A DNA stretch of 64,000 nt, from assembly GCF_003573695.1 (NCBI RefSeq), contig NC_039361.1, forward strand, positions 34,475,702-34,539,701, in the 5' to 3' direction. The notes under the pieces were generated by a model that worked only from the letters and a program-made list of their open reading frames with translations, made no database searches and was not told where the DNA came from. This DNA comes from Papaver somniferum (lineage: Eukaryota; Streptophyta; Magnoliopsida; Ranunculales; Papaveraceae). The translations under genes and the position numbers were made by a program. Of this stretch, positions 1-10,757 are shown piece after piece (within the stretch, counting starts at the first letter, position 1; the number at the start of each line of letters is the position of its first letter).

Positions 1-1551
1 TGCAATGGAGATTTAAACCCTGAAAAGTTAGATGGCTGGATCAAATCCTTAGAAGTTTATTTCAACACTAAGGGACTCAGTGAGGAGCAAAGGATAAGTT
101 TCGCTAGACTTAGACTCGAGGGTCATGCACTTATTTGGTGGGAAGCATACACGTCAGGTTTGGAAACTCTAGTAACAACATGGCAGTAGTTTACAACGTC
201 TATCCAAAATCAGTTTTATCCTATTGGTTATAGGGAGCGGTTACGCGAACGATGATAATTTTTGCGTCAAGTAAAAGGGTAGAACGTGCAAGAATACACT
301 ACTAAATTTCGCAAGCAAGCTATAGCATTGAATGTGAACATGAGAGATCCATAAACCATTGAGAAGTATAAAGGAGGATTACCTTTTTCTATAAGGACAG
401 AGCTTGCACTATTTCCGGTAACTGATATTGATGATGCCTGCAAGAAAGCTATGCATATCGAGATGAAAAGCCAACCTTTTGGATCAAATCAACCAAGAAC
501 TAGAGAAGGAGAGGTTCAGAAGTTTGTCCAAAAAAAGGGGAGGAAGAACCATGTAGTGGCAAGCAAAAACAACTATTATTGTGAGAACTGTAAGACGGAT
601 CGACACTCTAAAGAAGGATGCTGGAAATTGCATCATGATTTGAAACCAACATGGTGGAAAGAGCGCAAACAGGCTACCACAACCATCTGCAAAGAAGAAG
701 AAGAAGATGATGATGATGATGATGATGATGATGAAGTGATCGACAGATCATTGCGAACTGGTGGAGAACTGGCAATGATGACAAGTAAAGGAGTCGCAAG
801 TAGTCCATCTCCAGCACAATTGGAATCTGCCAAAGGAAAACTATTTTGGGTGTATGCTGAAATTGAAAAGACTTCAGTTCTCACCCTCTTTAATAGTGGG
901 TCACAACGGAACTTGATATCGGAACATCTAGTGAATAAATTAAAATTAAAGACCAACCCGCATCCTAAACCTTATCCATTGGGGTGGTTAAAGAAGGATT
1001 TAGAACTACAGGTGAACACCAAATGTACCTTTGAATTCATCATTGATAGGAAATTCGTAGATCAGGTAACATGTGACGTCGTCCACTTAGATGCTTCTCA
1101 TGTTATTTTTGGAAGTCCTTACCTATGGGATAGGGATGCGATGTTCTTTAGACGAGAAAATGTGTGGAGGCTGGTTAAGGGTGGAAAAGGGTTCCGTATT
1201 CTAGCCTCTAAAGAGAACAAGAAACTCCAACTTCTAACTGCGCAACAAACAAAATATTTAGTAAATACTTGCCAGAAGTTCACATTAATTATAGTTCGAC
1301 CAGTTGATGACAAGTCAGTTGGATTTGGGTATGCAGGTGATTGGGAGTGCAGCGAGACAGAAAGGGAAGAATTCCGACAATTATTAGAAGGTTTTGCAGA
1401 CATCATGCAAGAACCCAAAGACTTACCACTGAAAAGCAAAGTGGACATGAAATTCAACTGCAACCGGATGCTCCTGTACCGAATGTCGGACTTTATCGAC
1501 AATCTATTATGGATTCAGATGAAGTTAAAAGACATGTACAAGAACTCTTAG
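1..1551 (+). pseudogene. gag and aspartic protease remnant of the gypsy element
   Basis: Frame 1 reads from the first base as a Retrotrans_gag-type domain but is broken by TAG 187-189, TGA-TAA 253-258, TAG 280-282 and TAA 352-354. From 451 it stays open for 366 codons. A CX2CX4HX4C zinc knuckle (C44 to C57 counted from the Met at 451) would bind packaged RNA, and an acidic Asp run follows. The protease signature reads LFNSGS, so the catalytic Asp of the usual D-S/T-G is Asn at 892-894. After about 1440 the conserved pol frame moves to another frame, probably through a single-base deletion, so the last ~35 codons of this frame are not real. Not functional. Confidence 0.8.
691..735 (+). repeat. 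(GAA)n(GAT)n microsatellite within gag
   Basis: A short GAA run passes into about nine GAT triplets and encodes Glu then Asp residues between the zinc knuckle and the protease. Trinucleotide slippage keeps the frame. Confidence 0.85.
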
Positions 1552-2929
1552 ATAAAGGGTTGATTAGGCCAAGTTCATCACCAGCGGGGTCTCCGATTAT
1601 TCTGCTGCCAAAAAAAGATGGAGAATGGCGCATGTGTATTGATTGTCGTGCACTCAATAAAATCATTATAAAGAATAGGTACCCTCTGCCACGTATTGAT
1701 GACTTGTTCGATCAACTAAAACATGCTAAATACTACAGCAAGATAGACTTGAAATTTGGATATCATCAAGTTCGCATGAGAGAATAAGATGTTTGGAAGA
1801 CTTCGTTTAAGACTAAACAAGGGCTTTTTGAGTGGTTAGTTATGCCTTTCGATTTAACAAACGCTCCAGCAACTTTCATGCTGCTAATGAATGAAGCTCT
1901 AAGACCGGTGTTAGATAATTTTATGATGGTATTCCTAGATGACATATTGATATACAGTCAAACATGGGAAGAACACCTCTCACATCTGAAAACAGTTTTA
2001 CAACTGCTCCAGTCTTCACAGTTGAAGTTGAATATGAAGAAGTGTGAATTCGCATGAGAGAAGAAGATGTTTGGAAGACTGCGTTTAAGACTAAACAAGG
2101 GCTTTTTGAGTGGTTAGTTATGCCTTTCGATTTAACAAACGCTCCAGCAACTTTCATGCTGCTAATGAATGAAGCTCTAAGACCGGTGTTAGATAAGTTT
2201 ATGATGGTATTCCTAGATGACATATTGATATACAGTCAAACATGGGAAGAACACCTCTCACATCTGAAAACAGTTTTACAACTGCTCCAGTCTTCACAGT
2301 TGAAGTTGAATATGAAGAAGTGTGAATTTGCTAAGAAATCAGTACACTATCTCGGGCACATAGTAGGCAATGGCGAGATTCGAATTGACCTAAGTAAGGT
2401 GTCTGCGATAAGAGATTGGTTGCCACCAACCACACAAACAGAGTTGCTTAGTTTTATAGGGGCAACGCAATACTTGAGAAAATTTATCAAGAACTACTCA
2501 GGTATAACAGCACCGTTACTACGATTAGTGTACAAAGATAAGGCTATCATATGGGGATTGAAAGAGAAAGAAGCATTCAAAGAGTTGAAAGAGAAGGTAT
2601 GTGAAGCACCAGTTCTCACCCTCCCTGACATGCGCCTACCATTTGAGGTGGAAACCAACGCATCAGGTTATGCAATGGGGGATGTTCTACTACAAGGAGG
2701 TAAACCAGTGTTCTATCATTCTGAATTGTTTTCCGGAGCAGTTCTAAACTATCCGACTTATGACAAGGAATTGTATGCAATAGTTCAAGCTATCAAAAAG
2801 TCGCGACACTATTTGTGGGGAAAAGAAACAGTTATTCATACTGACCATGAACCTTTGAAGTATCTCCATACACAAAGAAAACTCCAACAAACAAGGCACT
2901 TTAAGTGGATGGGTTACCTCCATCCATAA
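1341..2929 (+). pseudogene. reverse transcriptase-RNase H of the gypsy element, disrupted
   Basis: The fingers and palm begin at about 1558 ([13 protein letters not shown]) and run to [14 protein letters not shown] near 1778, followed by TAA 1786-1788. The segment that follows occurs twice (see the tandem repeat), and the second copy restores the palm frame from 2054 with the catalytic FLDD box near 2214. RNase H follows, ending with HTDHEPLKYL near 2850. The first RNase H aspartate (usually T-D-A-S-G) is Asn at 2657-2659. The frame is lost at about 2920, where integrase continues in another frame. It copied element RNA into DNA in its ancestor but cannot now. Confidence 0.85.
1773..2328 (+). 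repeat. 278-bp tandem duplication inside RT
   Basis: Bases 1773-2050 and 2051-2328 are nearly identical copies of the RT palm segment, joined at short homology around TTCGCATGAG. The unit is not a multiple of three, so the duplication shifts the frame. The first copy also has a G-to-T stop (GAATAAG versus GAAGAAG in the second) and an Asn for Lys change near the FLDD box. The second copy is the one in frame with downstream RT. Confidence 0.95.
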
Positions 2930-4413
2930 TGGTTGTTGTTGTGTTGCAAATGCAACCAACTGGAATAGAGTCATATAAGGAGAATTACATGGAAGAGGTT
3001 GAGTTCCAGGAATTCCTTATGACTAAGGGTGGAAGTGGGATAAAATATCACGATTATCATGTGGAGGATGAACTGTTGTACAAGGAAGACAAGATTTGTA
3101 TTCCAAAACAACGTCCACTCTCATTAATTCGAGAATCTTACACATCACTGGTGGCAGGGAATTTTGGCGTCAAAAAGACATTTGCAAATCTTCAACGCCA
3201 CGTTCATTGGCCAAGTATGACTGATGATACAGAAAAGTTTGTTAAAGGATGCAAAATATGTTGCGCCAACAAGCCTAGTAACCCGAAACTTGGACTCTAC
3301 ACCCCTTTACCAGTTTCAAGCAGACCATGGGAAAGCATGTCAACGGATTTCATTGGTGGCTTAGCAATTACGAAGAAGGGTAATGATTATATTTTTGTCA
3401 TAGTAGATCGTTTCAGCAAAATTGCAATCATGATCCCTTGCAAGAAGACAATTACAGCGGAAGGAGCAGCACAAGAATTCTTCCAAAATGTTTTTGTACA
3501 CTTTGGCTTACCATAAAGTATCATTAGTGATAGAGATACTAGGTTTTTGAGCCGGTTTTGGAAGAGTTTATGGGGATTATTTGATACTACATTGAAAAGA
3601 TCTACTGCATTTTATCCGCAAACGGATGGGCAAACAGAAGTTGTCAACCGAACTATTTTTCAACTACTGCGAGGGTTCAATCAACAAAGGCCAAGGAGTT
3701 GGGATGAGAATCCACCTTATGTTAAATACTGCTACAACAGAGATTTGAATAGATCTACCAGCAAAACACCGTTCGAGATATGATATGGATTCATACCACA
3801 ATCTCCATTTGATCTAATGTTTACTAGGCCAGAACATGTGGACACCAAGAAGTCAGAAGTAGCTAGCGGAATGAAGTTTATTCAGCGTATTCAGCAGATT
3901 CATGAAAAAGTACGTGAAAATCTTGAGAAAACACAAGCACAGTACAAGCAACGACATGATAAACATCGAACTGAACATACTTTTCAGGTTGGTGATCTTG
4001 TCTGGTTAGCTATTGGGAAAACTCGTTTACAAGGGCCGCATAGGAAGTTGAAACCTATACGCTATGGTCCTTTTCGAATTTTGGAACAATACGACACTAA
4101 TGCTTTTAAGCTAGAACTGCCAAGCTATATGCAGATACACTCTACAGCAAATGCCGAGAATCTTAAGCTTTTTGAACCTTCGTTACTTGACGAGCGAAAT
4201 GAGTCGCCATTGTTACCAGTTGTGCAAGACTTAATTCCCAGTGAAGTAGCAACAGAAGATATGGTTCTTAGCAAGAAGACACGGATGTATAGAGTGGGAG
4301 AACAAGAGTTATTCCAAGTCTTCCTTAAGGGGAAAATTTTTAAGCATGCAAAGTGGTACTCAAGAGAGAAGCTGCAAGCTAAATATCCCCACCTCTTGGT
4401 TCAATGCTTTTGA
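2905..4413 (+). pseudogene. integrase and chromodomain-like tail of the gypsy element
   Basis: A decayed H2C2 zinc domain is followed by the catalytic core: STDFIGGL near 3345, ISDRDTRF after the stop at 3514-3516, and QTDGQTEVVNR near 3625. Both conserved His of the zinc domain are lost (RESYTSLVAGNFG). A second stop lies at 3781-3783. The last frame (3817-4413) contains a GPFRILE-type GPY/F module and ends in about 45 residues (ILSKKTRMY-like to REKLQAKYPHL) resembling a degraded chromodomain, the targeting module of chromoviruses. Inactive through stops and frame changes. Confidence 0.8.
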
Positions 4414-4432
4414 GGGACCAAAAGCCTCCTAA

Positions 4433-4880
4433 TGTGGGAGGTCTGATCCGTTTTAGGGTTTAGGGCCCATTAGAATACCCTATTCCTAGGTTAAAATATC
4501 CCTGAATTACTCTCCAAGTAATTCTAAAAGTAGAGTTCTATTCCTAGAAGGAACAATAGAGTTATATTCCTATAAGGTTACAAAAATAGAGAAAATTACT
4601 CGTTCTGTGTATTACTAGTTTTAGCTTAGTCTTAAACCTATAAATAGGTACCTTGAGTGCTTGTAGAGGACACGACAGAAAACAAGAAGAATAGTAACAA
4701 CGAACAAACCTCGAAGAAGAAGCATTACCTAGGGCAAAAAACAAACCTAAAAGGTAAACATTGTAAGTTCTTCTGTTAAGCAATAAAATCAAAACATTCT
4801 ATTACAATCTCTTTGTGTTTTTATTCTATTTTGTTTAGCTATTCTCTATCTATCATATTAGGGTATAGAAACTGATCACA
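4433..4880 (+). repeat. putative 3' LTR of the gypsy element
   Basis: It starts with TGTGGGAGGTCTGATCC, 20 bp after the pol stop, as expected for a 3' LTR. It carries a TATA box (TATAAATA, 4639-4646) and an AATAAA near 4782. The 3' edge is uncertain because the 5' LTR is not in the window; 4880 is the first convincing CA after the poly(A) region. Confidence 0.55.
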
Positions 4881-6973
4881 AGAGGTTCATTTGTTCTTTG
4901 TCTTTAGTAAGAGAGATTTTTGGATTCTTCAAAAGTAGAGTCAGCCATCATGGGTTGGAGCAGAGCTTTGTTACTTGGTTTCTCACCGGCGGCTCTCTGT
5001 CCTTTTTTTTCGATTTGACGTACATAGGAAGAAAACTTGCAATAAATACCATAATACTAAATCTGTCTACCATGGGTATTTTGAATTTTCTTAAGAGAAT
5101 TGATCAGTTGTCTTGTCAACAGGGAAATCAAGAAGCAAATGGCAGCATAGAGTTCTTAACACAGAGAATGGAAGAATATCACAATCAAGCATGAGTAACC
5201 ACCAGCCAGATGGCTTCAATTATCGCGCAAGGATTTTTTACTTTTACCAAAAATTTTACACGTATAGAAGACGAGACTTGAAAGATAAACAGAAAGTCTT
5301 GATGAACCGAACAAATGAACAAGGGGAAAACTGTCCCCTCACAGTCTTCTTATAGTGGGGCCCAAAAGTGCCCCCTGCTCAGCTCCTGACATGCGGGACC
5401 CGCCTCCATATGAGGGGGCGGTTTTTACCTTGTCTATTTACGCGGTCTATTTAGAACGGCTGAAAGATAAATTAATATCTGTTTTTTACTGATCGGGATG
5501 GTCCGATTCTAGCTCAACACGAAGTCAGATATTAGACTGTTTATATTTTAGTTTTGACTAGACCCGATACATTATCTGATCTAGATTTAACCCCTGATTC
5601 CGATTCACTTTAGTCAAGTAATAAAATATCATTGTCTCATGGGAATAAGCCATTAAGTTATATAATTTTGAGTCAGTTGATCTAATTCAAAAGAAACAAA
5701 CACATTGAGTCGGATCCAAACGAATTAACAGGTGATTTAAGTTAGATATAGATGAGTCAGATCAAGAAAATAAAACAAACATGTTATGAGATTAATAACG
5801 CTAACACGTCCGCATACCGGAAACCGAAATGCTAACCAAAAATATTTTACTTCACAGAATAAATATATTCATATAACTTGCATATAAATGGATTCATTTT
5901 TTCTTAAAAATAATGTAATTCTTTTTTGTTTATTTGGACGTGTGATTTGTGGGTTTTATATTTGTTATAACTTGGAAAAGAGTCGACCATATACATTGAA
6001 TCTGATATACCATACTACAAGGATTAAATCCAAATTTTGTGTCACAAAGAAAAATATGTGTCAGGGGCCCATTTAACATTTCCGATCACAACTCACAAGT
6101 CAAATTTTATACTTCAGCGGTAGATTTTGATCACTGTGTAGATCTAGTGGTAAAGTTTAGTCATGTTGTAAATTTTGAATCACATGAGGCAAATTTAAAG
6201 TCTAACAGGAACTTTTTAGCTACATGTAACATTCCGTCATAGATCTTTTGTCACAATGACAAAATTTGGAGTAATAAAATTTGTGGTTTGAGTAATAAAT
6301 CAGTGGAAAAATTTGGGAGTAGAAGTTTGGGTGCCACATGGCTCATTTGGAGCAAAATTCACAGGGGTGATCACCATGCATTGAACTTTACTGGAAAAAT
6401 CATTAGAGTGCAATAGATTATACATTTTGTTTGAAACGAATCATGCTGGCGATTTTAGAACGTTCCTCATATATGTAGGTTAGGTTTTTATTAGATGAAA
6501 TTGTGAGGTCTTTATTAAAAATAAAATGTATTCTCTTTGTACGACTCCTTCTCTCTTCCTCTCACCTGATTTCCTCCCGAACGTCCTGAGTTTTGCTCGT
6601 TACCCTTGCCTGGTAGTCCCTCAACGGCTATTTTCCACCGGCACCGGTTTTCTGATCGGCCGACTAAAAAATCTGGACGGATCAAACATCTAATCTCATG
6701 AATTTCACCCTCAATGCTTAATCTCCCACACCTTTCTTTCTTTTTGTTATCTCTTATAGAATCCAACCAGAAATCTCTTATCATAAATCATCACAACAAA
6801 TTTCACAAGACTCAGATCACAGTATTCACCACAGTAGTCTTTACAAGACTCACAATCACAGAGGAACTCAAAATCACATAGGAATCCGCAAAATATCAAG
6901 AAATACAATCACTACAATTTTCTGAAACAAGTACTATGGAAAGGAATTACAGGAAAAATACTCAAACATATCA
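4881..6973. other. unassigned AT-rich intergenic DNA
   Basis: No recognisable domain, splice-supported exon or repeat boundary was found in about 2.1 kb. Short open frames (4898-5194 on +, 6515-6784 on -) lack any motif I know and have no supporting neighbours. Confidence 0.5.
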
Positions 6974-6981
6974 GTCTCATC

Positions 6982-8090
6982 TAGGGGTGTAAATTTTGCC
7001 CGGCAGCCCAATCCCCGCCTTGTCCCATGACAACCCATGGGTGACCGTGGCCCTTTACGGGATGGCCCGACCTAGCCAATTTAAATAAGAGGGCGGGCAT
7101 AGGCCACAATTCAAATTTTCTTGCCCGGCCCAATACCCTCCCTATTATCCCGTCAATGCTACCCGCCAGTGTTATCCATTTACCTAGCCTAAGTGACTGT
7201 TCCAATTTTGTTTTATCCTAGAATATACTTGGTACATATACTTAATACAGTCAACCCTCGTAGTTTTCATATGTATTTCTTAACTTTTATTCCATAGGAG
7301 TCTAATTTTGTTAACCATATAGAGAAAATATTGAGCAAAATCTAAGGCACTTTCCTTTTCTGATGATTCAATTCAGGAAAAATTATTGGAAGTTTGGTTT
7401 ATCTTATTCCCATCTCAATTCTCGTATTTGATTATTAATTTTAAGTAAAACTTGTGTACTATTACTACTTTCTTTTTATTTTTAACAATATATATGTATA
7501 ATATATACTCCCTCCGTCCCACTCCTAAGTGACCTATTTGAAATTTGCACAATTTTTAAGGCAAGCAAGGAAAATAGTATTTTTAATCATTTTTTACAAT
7601 TATACCCTTATGAATAATAACTAGTGAAATTTAAAAATGGTTTATCTCTCAAAATACTCCACGTATGTTCGCAAATTTCATACAATTGAAAAGCATTTTA
7701 AAACACCTATGTAACGAATATAAACATGCCTATCAAATTATACATATTTCATATATTATTTATAATTAATTAAAAGGATAATTCCGGAATATCTCATTGT
7801 TTAGTGATATAGGTCACTTATCATTGGGACAAAATCAAAAATCAAATAGGTCACTTAGGAGTGGGACGGAGGGAGTATTTGTTTGTAATATTCAAGGCCC
7901 TCCCGGCCCTACCCGCCCGAGCCCAAATTACAAAGCAGGCTTGGGTAAGCCATGGGTACTTACTGTAGATAAATAACCCTGCCCGCCCGGCCCTTTTAAT
8001 TTCATGGGTAAGAGATGTTTCGGCCCGTCCCATACCGTCCCATTTAATAAATAGGCCGGGCTGCCCGACCCGACCCAATTTACACCCCTA
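6982..8090. mobile_element. non-autonomous hAT-type transposon (MITE-like)
   Basis: Terminal inverted repeats read TAGGGGTGTAAATT at the left and its complement at the right, with further inverted pairing in the GC-rich CCGGGC/GCCCGG subterminal zones. The ends are flanked by a perfect 8-bp duplication. No transposase is encoded; open frames inside are shadows of the GC-rich repeats. Without the nested Stowaway element it is about 740 bp. Confidence 0.93.
7508..7875. mobile_element. Stowaway (Tc1/mariner) MITE nested in the hAT element
   Basis: The ends begin CTCCCTCCGTCCC, the canonical Stowaway terminus, and form an inverted repeat of more than 30 bp (CTCCTAAGTGACCTATTTG on the left). The TSD is TA at 7506-7507 and 7876-7877. 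It is 368 bp, AT-rich inside and has no coding capacity. It splits the hAT element, so it is the younger insertion. Confidence 0.96.
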
Positions 8091-8098
8091 GTCTCATC

Positions 8099-8700
8099 AT
8101 TGTGGTTGTAACTGTCTAAACAACTACACAATTTAACTTCATGAAGATAAGGAAGAACGTAAAATATCTACTCAAGAACTTTACAGGCTACTTATTCAAC
8201 TATGTTCTCCTAAAATCAACCATCTCTACTCAGCTACACATTGACAATTTCAAAATCTACTCTCTGGATGGCCTAACTTTCTTCATAAAACTCTGGTGTT
8301 CTAAGGTGAGCTATGCAAAGGTATTGTTTCTGCATCTACTGATTCTCAAATTCAGATTAATTTCCTGGAAAGTCTTTGGATATCATGAATTAGTAAACCC
8401 TTCTATTCCTAAATTTTGGACTAGTATCCTCTGTCTTGATCATTTCAACATACACTTGCATACTAAGTTTTCTTTACTTCGCAAAATCTCTAATCATTCT
8501 AGTTTAAACATTCAAATTCATAGCAAAATACAACTTAAGAACATCAACATCCCTTGTCTTAAACATAATACAGATAACTGTCTTCTTAAATTAGTTTAAA
8601 CCAAAGATAACATGTTCTTCAAACTGGTGTCACAAGCGATCACTTTCAAAAACCAAAAAAGCATTCATTGCATGTTGAAGGAACTAGAACTAGACATTAC
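8099..8700. other. unassigned AT-rich DNA
   Basis: A 152-codon open frame (8141-8599, +) has an AT-rich, motif-free composition and I do not regard it as a gene. Nothing else is recognised. Confidence 0.5.
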
Positions 8701-8704
8701 CTGG

Positions 8705-9824
8705 CTAGACAGAATTATCTCTGTTTTGACCAACACCTCGCAGCCCTTGCCGAGTTCGTACTTCTTGCACTCTATCTGGTCGTACAGGTGGATAGCTTCG
8801 CACTCCTCTTCGCCTTGCAGGTATTGGCATATTAGACACTCCTTCTGGTGCGACTCTAGGTGCTGGTACTACAGGCGCCTCGGCTGGTCCTGGTACTGGT
8901 GGTGGATTAACATCCCCATAACCAGCATTAGCAACTGCTGCGACTTCAGCTGTGATTCGACCTACTACAAGACACAACATACTGAGATGAGGAAACACTA
9001 TGGCTTGAGGAGGAAGTGGAATCCTTGCATTCATTCGAATCCCTGCTCTAACAGGAGCAGGCATCACATTAGCAAAGAATCCCTGACGCACTCCACCAAC
9101 AACCACCTACAAGCACAACTCCCCCATTCACCACATATTTCCCAATTTGGGGATGAGATGCATAAATGACCCAGCCATCATTAACACTCTACCCATGATT
9201 TGGCTCTTGATTGGCAGCATTAGGTGTTGGAGGGGGTTTCTCATTGGGAGCCTCATCATCCACAACCTCTTCCTCGACTGAACACCATTACCACTACCAC
9301 TCCCACTTCCAATCTCATTTACACTATTCTGAAATACTATCCTGTTAGTTTCCTGCACACCAGCGTGAATACCCTCTTGTGGAACAGTCTGTCTACCATC
9401 CTCAATATTTGCACGGCTCTTCAGACATCATCAACAAACAAATTATAACATGCAGATTTTCAACAAATTGATTGGCACAATGAGATTAAAATGCAAATCA
9501 ATTGGTACAATGAGATTAAAGCTAAAATCGAGTACATTCATGTGATTAAATTCACTGAATTCCATTTGCTCTATTACCCCTCCATGGCCTGGTAGAATTT
9601 GATCATAAATCTTCTCTATCTTCACCCTCCGATTGTAACGCAGATTCTCCCAATGCAAATTAAAGATGTGGGTATAGTTGATAGCCTCTCGACCATTGGG
9701 GAAAGCAACCCATATGGAAAACTGGAAATCGAATAGTTGGGATTGTACCAACTCAAAGTACGCTCTTGCAAAATCTCTGAAGTCTCCTCCACAATTTCTC
9801 CCTCACTGTAAAACACTCGAGGCA
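8705..9824 (-). pseudogene. unidentified degraded minus-strand coding stretch
   Basis: Reading leftwards from ATG 9824-9822 (MPRVFYSEGEIVEET...), the frame is coding-like for about 30 codons, then continues in another frame (VQSQLFDFQFSIWVAFPNG..., to about 9540). Further pieces follow at 9358-9128 (Gly-Ser run, and in an adjacent frame an acidic Pro-rich stretch) and 9106-8705 (Ala/Pro/Val-rich, then an Arg-rich tail RARRRGVR-like). I do not recognise the family. Stops and frame changes between pieces suggest a pseudogene, although unrecognised introns could explain some. It could be a retroelement ORF1 or a lost host gene. No function is proposed. Confidence 0.4.
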
Positions 9825-9902
9825 TTTTCACTACTATTTTCTTTGGAAAGATCTTTCTCTCTGGTTTCTTTGTTCTTTAAAGAGGAAAGGAAAAAAAAAT
9901 GA

Positions 9903-10640
9903 AGAGTTGCCTCATAGAATTGTTTTTTATATTTCTGGGAAGAGCAATAGTCTTGAAGTTATTACCATCAAAAGTAACTGCCTCACGTTACTCTCTCAAC
10001 GCTTCACATATGAGATGCGTTAATCAAAGGCAAACTCGAATGGTCATGTCTATAGACCTTCATTATGTTTATAAACCATGCTTAATGAACTTCTCTGTGC
10101 AGTTAGATCCACTTGGCACGACTAACCACCACCAAACATGCAATACCTACTATGCTAGTAATAAGCATGCCAATGATACGGTTCTATCTATAATACATTA
10201 CTCAAATGAGTTGAATATCCTTGATCATAAGCATTATATTAAGCGCATGCAACTAAAACTACATTGGGATCACCCGATTCTCTCTATTGGGCGATCTCCC
10301 TCGGATCGGGTTATTAACCCGAACCCGATATACCACCAATCATACAACATGGCCATGTAAAAGTTCAAAGTTCACGCTACCAACAGAGCAGGTAATCAGG
10401 TAAACTCTAGCTACAAACTTTGGTTTAAGCCAACTGCTTTGTCTATCAACTGCAGGTCTCCTTCCAAGGTACCGTTAACCACCAAAAGACAAGATTGTTG
10501 CACCAATTTCAGTCTCTTTGGTCCCTATCGGCCCTGTCACCCCACGCATCACCATACTTGGCATAATCTATGGTCAACATCTAAAATGAAAGTACACCAC
10601 TTTGTTTATGACATCCAAATTCGAACCCGTGATTATAATT
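9903..10640. other. unassigned sequence upstream of the plus-strand LINE
   Basis: A 153-codon frame (9899-10360, +) has no recognised motif. Part of the right side may be LINE 5' UTR, but the LINE start is not marked by a TSD I could find. Confidence 0.4.
9924..9931 (-). promoter_or_regulatory. possible TATA box of the minus-strand remnant
   Basis: TATAAAAA on the minus strand lies about 100 bp upstream of the candidate ATG at 9824, with an AG/pyrimidine-rich leader between. Position fits a plant core promoter, but AT-rich DNA gives such matches by chance. Confidence 0.3.
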
Positions 10641-10757
10641 CAAAATAAAGCCTGCATACTTTCCCTCTCTCTTGAACCACACCCCTTTACCCATTTCTTT
10701 CTCAGTGAACATCACACACCTCTGCACCACACTCTCAACCTGTTTCTTTACCCTCTC

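Larger units (their letters stand above)
1..4880 (+). mobile_element. Ty3/gypsy chromovirus-like LTR retrotransposon, 3' part
   Basis: Gag remnant, CCHC knuckle, protease, reverse transcriptase, RNase H, integrase and a degraded chromodomain-like tail lie in gypsy order, followed by a putative 3' LTR. The 5' LTR and the start of gag are outside the window, so the TSD cannot be checked. The element is dead: gag has several in-frame stops, there are frameshifts near 1440 and 2920, a tandem duplication in RT, and stops at 3514-3516 and 3781-3783. The CRM/Reina side of the chromoviruses is suggested by the RT and integrase wording; this is from memory of the family, not a search. Confidence 0.9.
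6974..8098. repeat. 8-bp target-site duplication GTCTCATC flanking the hAT MITE
   Basis: GTCTCATC occurs at 6974-6981 and again at 8091-8098, immediately outside the terminal inverted repeats. An 8-bp TSD is the hAT superfamily hallmark. Confidence 0.95.

Noticed and set aside
6981..8131. Gly/Trp/Pro-rich minus-strand frames
   Set aside because: They arise from the GC-rich terminal zones of the hAT MITE.
8141..8599. 152-codon open frame, plus strand
   Set aside because: AT-rich composition typical of chance frames, no motif and no flanking support.
9899..10360. 153-codon plus-strand frame near a TATA-like word
   Set aside because: No recognisable domain; the same TATA-like sequence fits the minus-strand remnant better.
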